From assembly GCA_921293015.1 (NCBI GenBank), contig OV121081.1, positions 75,657,022 through 75,721,021 on the forward strand: 64,000 nucleotides of DNA, read 5' to 3'. This stretch comes from Phorcus lineatus. Lineage: Eukaryota; Mollusca; Gastropoda; Trochida; Trochidae. Both the position numbers and the translations under genes were made by a program. Below, one piece after another: positions 61,266-64,000 of this stretch (positions are counted from its first letter, which is position 1; every line of letters starts with the position of its first letter). The notes under the pieces are model-generated. The model made no database searches. It saw only the letters and a list, made by a program, of their open reading frames with translations, and was not told the origin of the DNA.

Positions 61266-62732
61266 CGACACTGATTTCCTTTTAAGATTTAGATAGAAAA
61301 AACTTTTAGTTAAACTTGGTAGTCTTTTGTCGTCAGGAAAAATTTCACAAAAAGATTGGGTAAAGATCTAAAGAAAATAAAGCTTTGGGCGTTGTTGCAA
61401 ATCAGCTGTTATGTTGAAGAGAATACACAGTTTATCCAGGTGAAATACCGAATCACCAAATTTGTTCAGTGTCAATTAATAATAAATATATCACTCTCAT
61501 ATATTTAATCTCTAATCTTATATTTGTTTACAATTTACTGTATGCACTAAGTGCACCCATTGTCCACAACCCTTTCCAAATACACATCAACCCTAACGAC
61601 ACTATCATTCCTCCGGACCACCTAATATCATCATTAGTACTACCTAAGCTAGACACATGGACCACTTAAATCGCAACGCGTAAGGTATTGGGTTCCCCAA
61701 CCATGATACATACTGAAGGAATATACATCAACCAGAAGGAAAGAGAAATCACTGAAATCTCAAGGTATCTGGTTTCCGGCCGAATGACCTACACATGCAG
61801 CTATCATGCGAATAGAACTATATCAGTGGTGATGTTTTGCTTTATAACTGCTATGGACATTCAAACGGGCTCGTTAAAGAATTGATTTCCACATAAACAT
61901 GCTTATACATTAAACATTTCATCATATTATACATATATCAAAATACTACCCATGGGGGTTATTTGAATCAAACGTTTATCCAATTTTCAACACAAAGAAC
62001 TCATCAATAAAGACAGTACATTAATAAACCTAAAAATACACAATATAATGCATAGGATGACAAACCGACAAAGAATAAAATGCGGCTATGAGTCAATGGA
62101 AGAGTCAACATTTAAACATAATGCGTTAGATGTCACTGAAAGGAGACGAATGGTACTTGAGAATTTTTGTTATCTTAGCTGTATTTTCCAAAACTAAAAC
62201 ATTTGCTAATTCGTGCCGCTGACAGTACCATTCCCAAATCTCCAAACTTGCAACCTCTGTAGGTGCAATTTAACAATTCCACTTACTGCCATTTACATCA
62301 TTCTATCTTATGAGCAAAGGCGTTTTGAGTTATATACGCAAATTTGCTAATAGACAATCTTGCTTTTGCTATAGCTCTGTGTAGTAAATTTACCATCGAA
62401 GCAAATTTGTCCAGATGGCCAATTTACTAATTAAGAGTATATTTACTTATATAAGCAAATGTACTCATATGTGTATTTTTATACCATATCATCACGGCCC
62501 AAGATTAAAATTTCCGTAAAACTAGAACTTGTGTGAGCCAGAAATCATTTCATCATCGGAAGTTAGTTAAATGTTGACGAGGTTCCGTATCAATATATTT
62601 CAATGTTTATATATATAGCATAGTTTCAATGTTAATAATCAGGTAGGACTCATACTCGATATATGATAATGCATTGTAATAAAGGTTTACGCTTTATGTT
62701 GTCTGTCAAATGTATAAATGCACTGTTTTTAC

Positions 62733-63322
62733 CAGGGCCTCCTTTCACAAAGCACTAAGCTCTAAGGTAACCTAAGTGGAGCGTTAAAAAATCGGAGTTA
62801 AGATTAAAGAGCCACACCGTGATTTTAATAACATATTATTTACCTTTGATACGAACCTAAATGCCATATGTGGTAATATAAAATCAAAGCATCTTAACTA
62901 TTCATGTCCAAAAGACATATTTATGACAAATACTGATTTTCCATGAAAATCTAAAAACAGCCTTATAAGTGCACAGAGATGTAGATATCACGTCCAATGT
63001 ACATGAATACTAGTTATATAACCTAACAAACGCTATCAACTCCTTACTGCCCTCCTGGCTGTTATAGATAAGTCTCCAAAATTACGTTTTTGATTACTAT
63101 TTGATGCGCGCCACTGTCCGGTTTTCGATCATGCTTGCGACATTCTACCTTCATATTGTCACTATAGAAAACCCAATAAGCTTTAAAATATGGCCTTTTT
63201 GGTAACAGTCGATACTTCGCGATCAAATGACAGAATTGATTAAGTTTGGCATATATGACTCCAACAACTCACTGAGTGGCTCTTTAACCTTAGTAAAGGT
63301 TTCTTTGTGAAAGGAGGCCCAG
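62733..63322. mobile_element. About 590-bp MITE with terminal inverted repeats
   Basis: cagggcctcctttcacaaag at 62733 pairs with ctttgtgaaaggaggcccag at the right end. Smaller inverted blocks follow (taaggtaacct / aaccttagtaaagg). There is no coding capacity. It lies in the intron of the Ig/GPI gene. Confidence 0.8.
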
Positions 63323-64000
63323 GTGAACACGTAATGCATGAACATCATGACTTGACCCTGTACAAAAGTAAGGTTGTTCTGAACATGCCGTACCAGTTTC
63401 AAATATATCATTTGGTGGGTATCTTGTTACTAAAATAAAAGTATTAGTACAATAAAGAGGAAGGGATGGCAGAGCATCTCTTTACGTCCGTTAAATATTG
63501 ATCTATCTGATCATTTGTATATTTGTTTCATATGTTTTTATTCCAAGGCGTAACATTGACAAGAATTAACGTGACATATGATATACATTGTGGAAGTCAA
63601 AGTTTCTTAATGTTGTTATTTCATTAAGAAGTAAGAAATTTAGTTAGGAAAATAATTCCAGCAGATAAGAAGACAAATATAGGTATGTCATGAAACAAAT
63701 ATACATGTAAATGTGACGTAAATTTCGGTTCTTTAGAATTAGACCTATGATTGAGTTATAACTGAAAATATGTAAACCTCATTTTGAAATATGCAAATTG
63801 ATAAATTTGTACGTTTGGCAGTTTTGCACTTATCAAAGCCTAATAAATTTGACGAAAATTACACAGTAATTTCAATTTTAGACTTTTTGATACAATGATA
63901 AATCCCTTAATCTCTTTTTCATCAACGAAAGTCTTGGTTAAATGAAATTTGACTTATCGCTGAACAGACACTGGTAAATAAGCAGGTACTTTGGATAAGT

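Larger units (their letters stand above)
61198..64000. other. Intron of the Ig/GPI gene, no further exon seen
   Basis: Contains the 15-base poly-G run and one MITE. The plus-strand ORFs at 61469-61669 and 61688-61885 lack splice sites and are on the wrong strand for the host gene. Confidence 0.45.

Noticed and set aside
61469..61885. Two plus-strand ORFs with a hydrophobic start or YTCSYHANRT, resembling an Ig strand
   Set aside because: The first begins at GTG, the second has no paired Cys or Trp, and neither has usable splice sites. Both are on the strand opposite the Ig gene.
1..64000. CRISPR arrays, operons, prophage or defence systems
   Set aside because: The sequence is animal nuclear DNA with spliced genes; the tandem repeats lack unique spacers.

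Overview
The window is animal nuclear DNA. It has short exons bounded by GT/AG introns, long AT-rich introns and spacers, and many small inverted-repeat transposons. The gene set (UBAP1, SNX24, basigin/neuroplastin, an ankyrin-SOCS protein) is metazoan. Dispersed insertions of the type gtgagtgagt...taacgccgctt...caatattt resemble, from memory, a short interspersed repeat common in vetigastropod snails such as abalone. My best guess is therefore a gastropod mollusc; no database search was possible.

Layout. At 830-1084 (-) two short exons encode a basic segment followed by a C-terminal membrane anchor; their parent transcript is unclear. UBAP1, an ESCRT-I subunit, lies on the minus strand with seven coding exons at 3945-8867, and a probable non-coding first exon near 12.64-12.73 kb. 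Its long first intron is packed with inverted-repeat elements. A CRE/ETS-like promoter near 12.73 kb separates it from a divergent four-exon gene on the plus strand (13224-16471) encoding about 102 residues that I cannot name. An intronless ankyrin/SOCS-box gene follows (16771-17904). From 17.9 to 27.1 kb there is no convincing gene, but an array of about a dozen 146-bp units sits at 22.6-24.57 kb. A minus-strand single-coding-exon gene (27084-27848) encodes an unrecognised 254-residue protein with a hydrophobic C-terminus. A decayed Tc1-like transposase lies at 30.6-31.1 kb.

An SNX24/SNX22-like PX protein is encoded in six exons at 33150-36440 (+). After about 7 kb of spacer with three small transposons comes a complete basigin/neuroplastin-family gene on the minus strand (43681-51989, seven coding exons, 366 residues, three Ig domains plus the family's Glu-containing membrane helix). 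About 8 kb of gene-free DNA follows. The last gene (60254-61197, minus) is the 3' end of a second immunoglobulin gene, whose product ends in a GPI-type signal; its 5' exons lie beyond the window.

The genes are independent animal loci, not an operon or a defence cluster. Splice phases agree across every junction of UBAP1, SNX24, basigin, the 102-residue gene and the Ig/GPI fragment, so those models are well supported from sequence alone. The main novelty candidates are the tail-anchor exon pair, the two unrecognised proteins, a 2.8-kb inverted-repeat element with small ORFs, and several insertions with readable target-site duplications.
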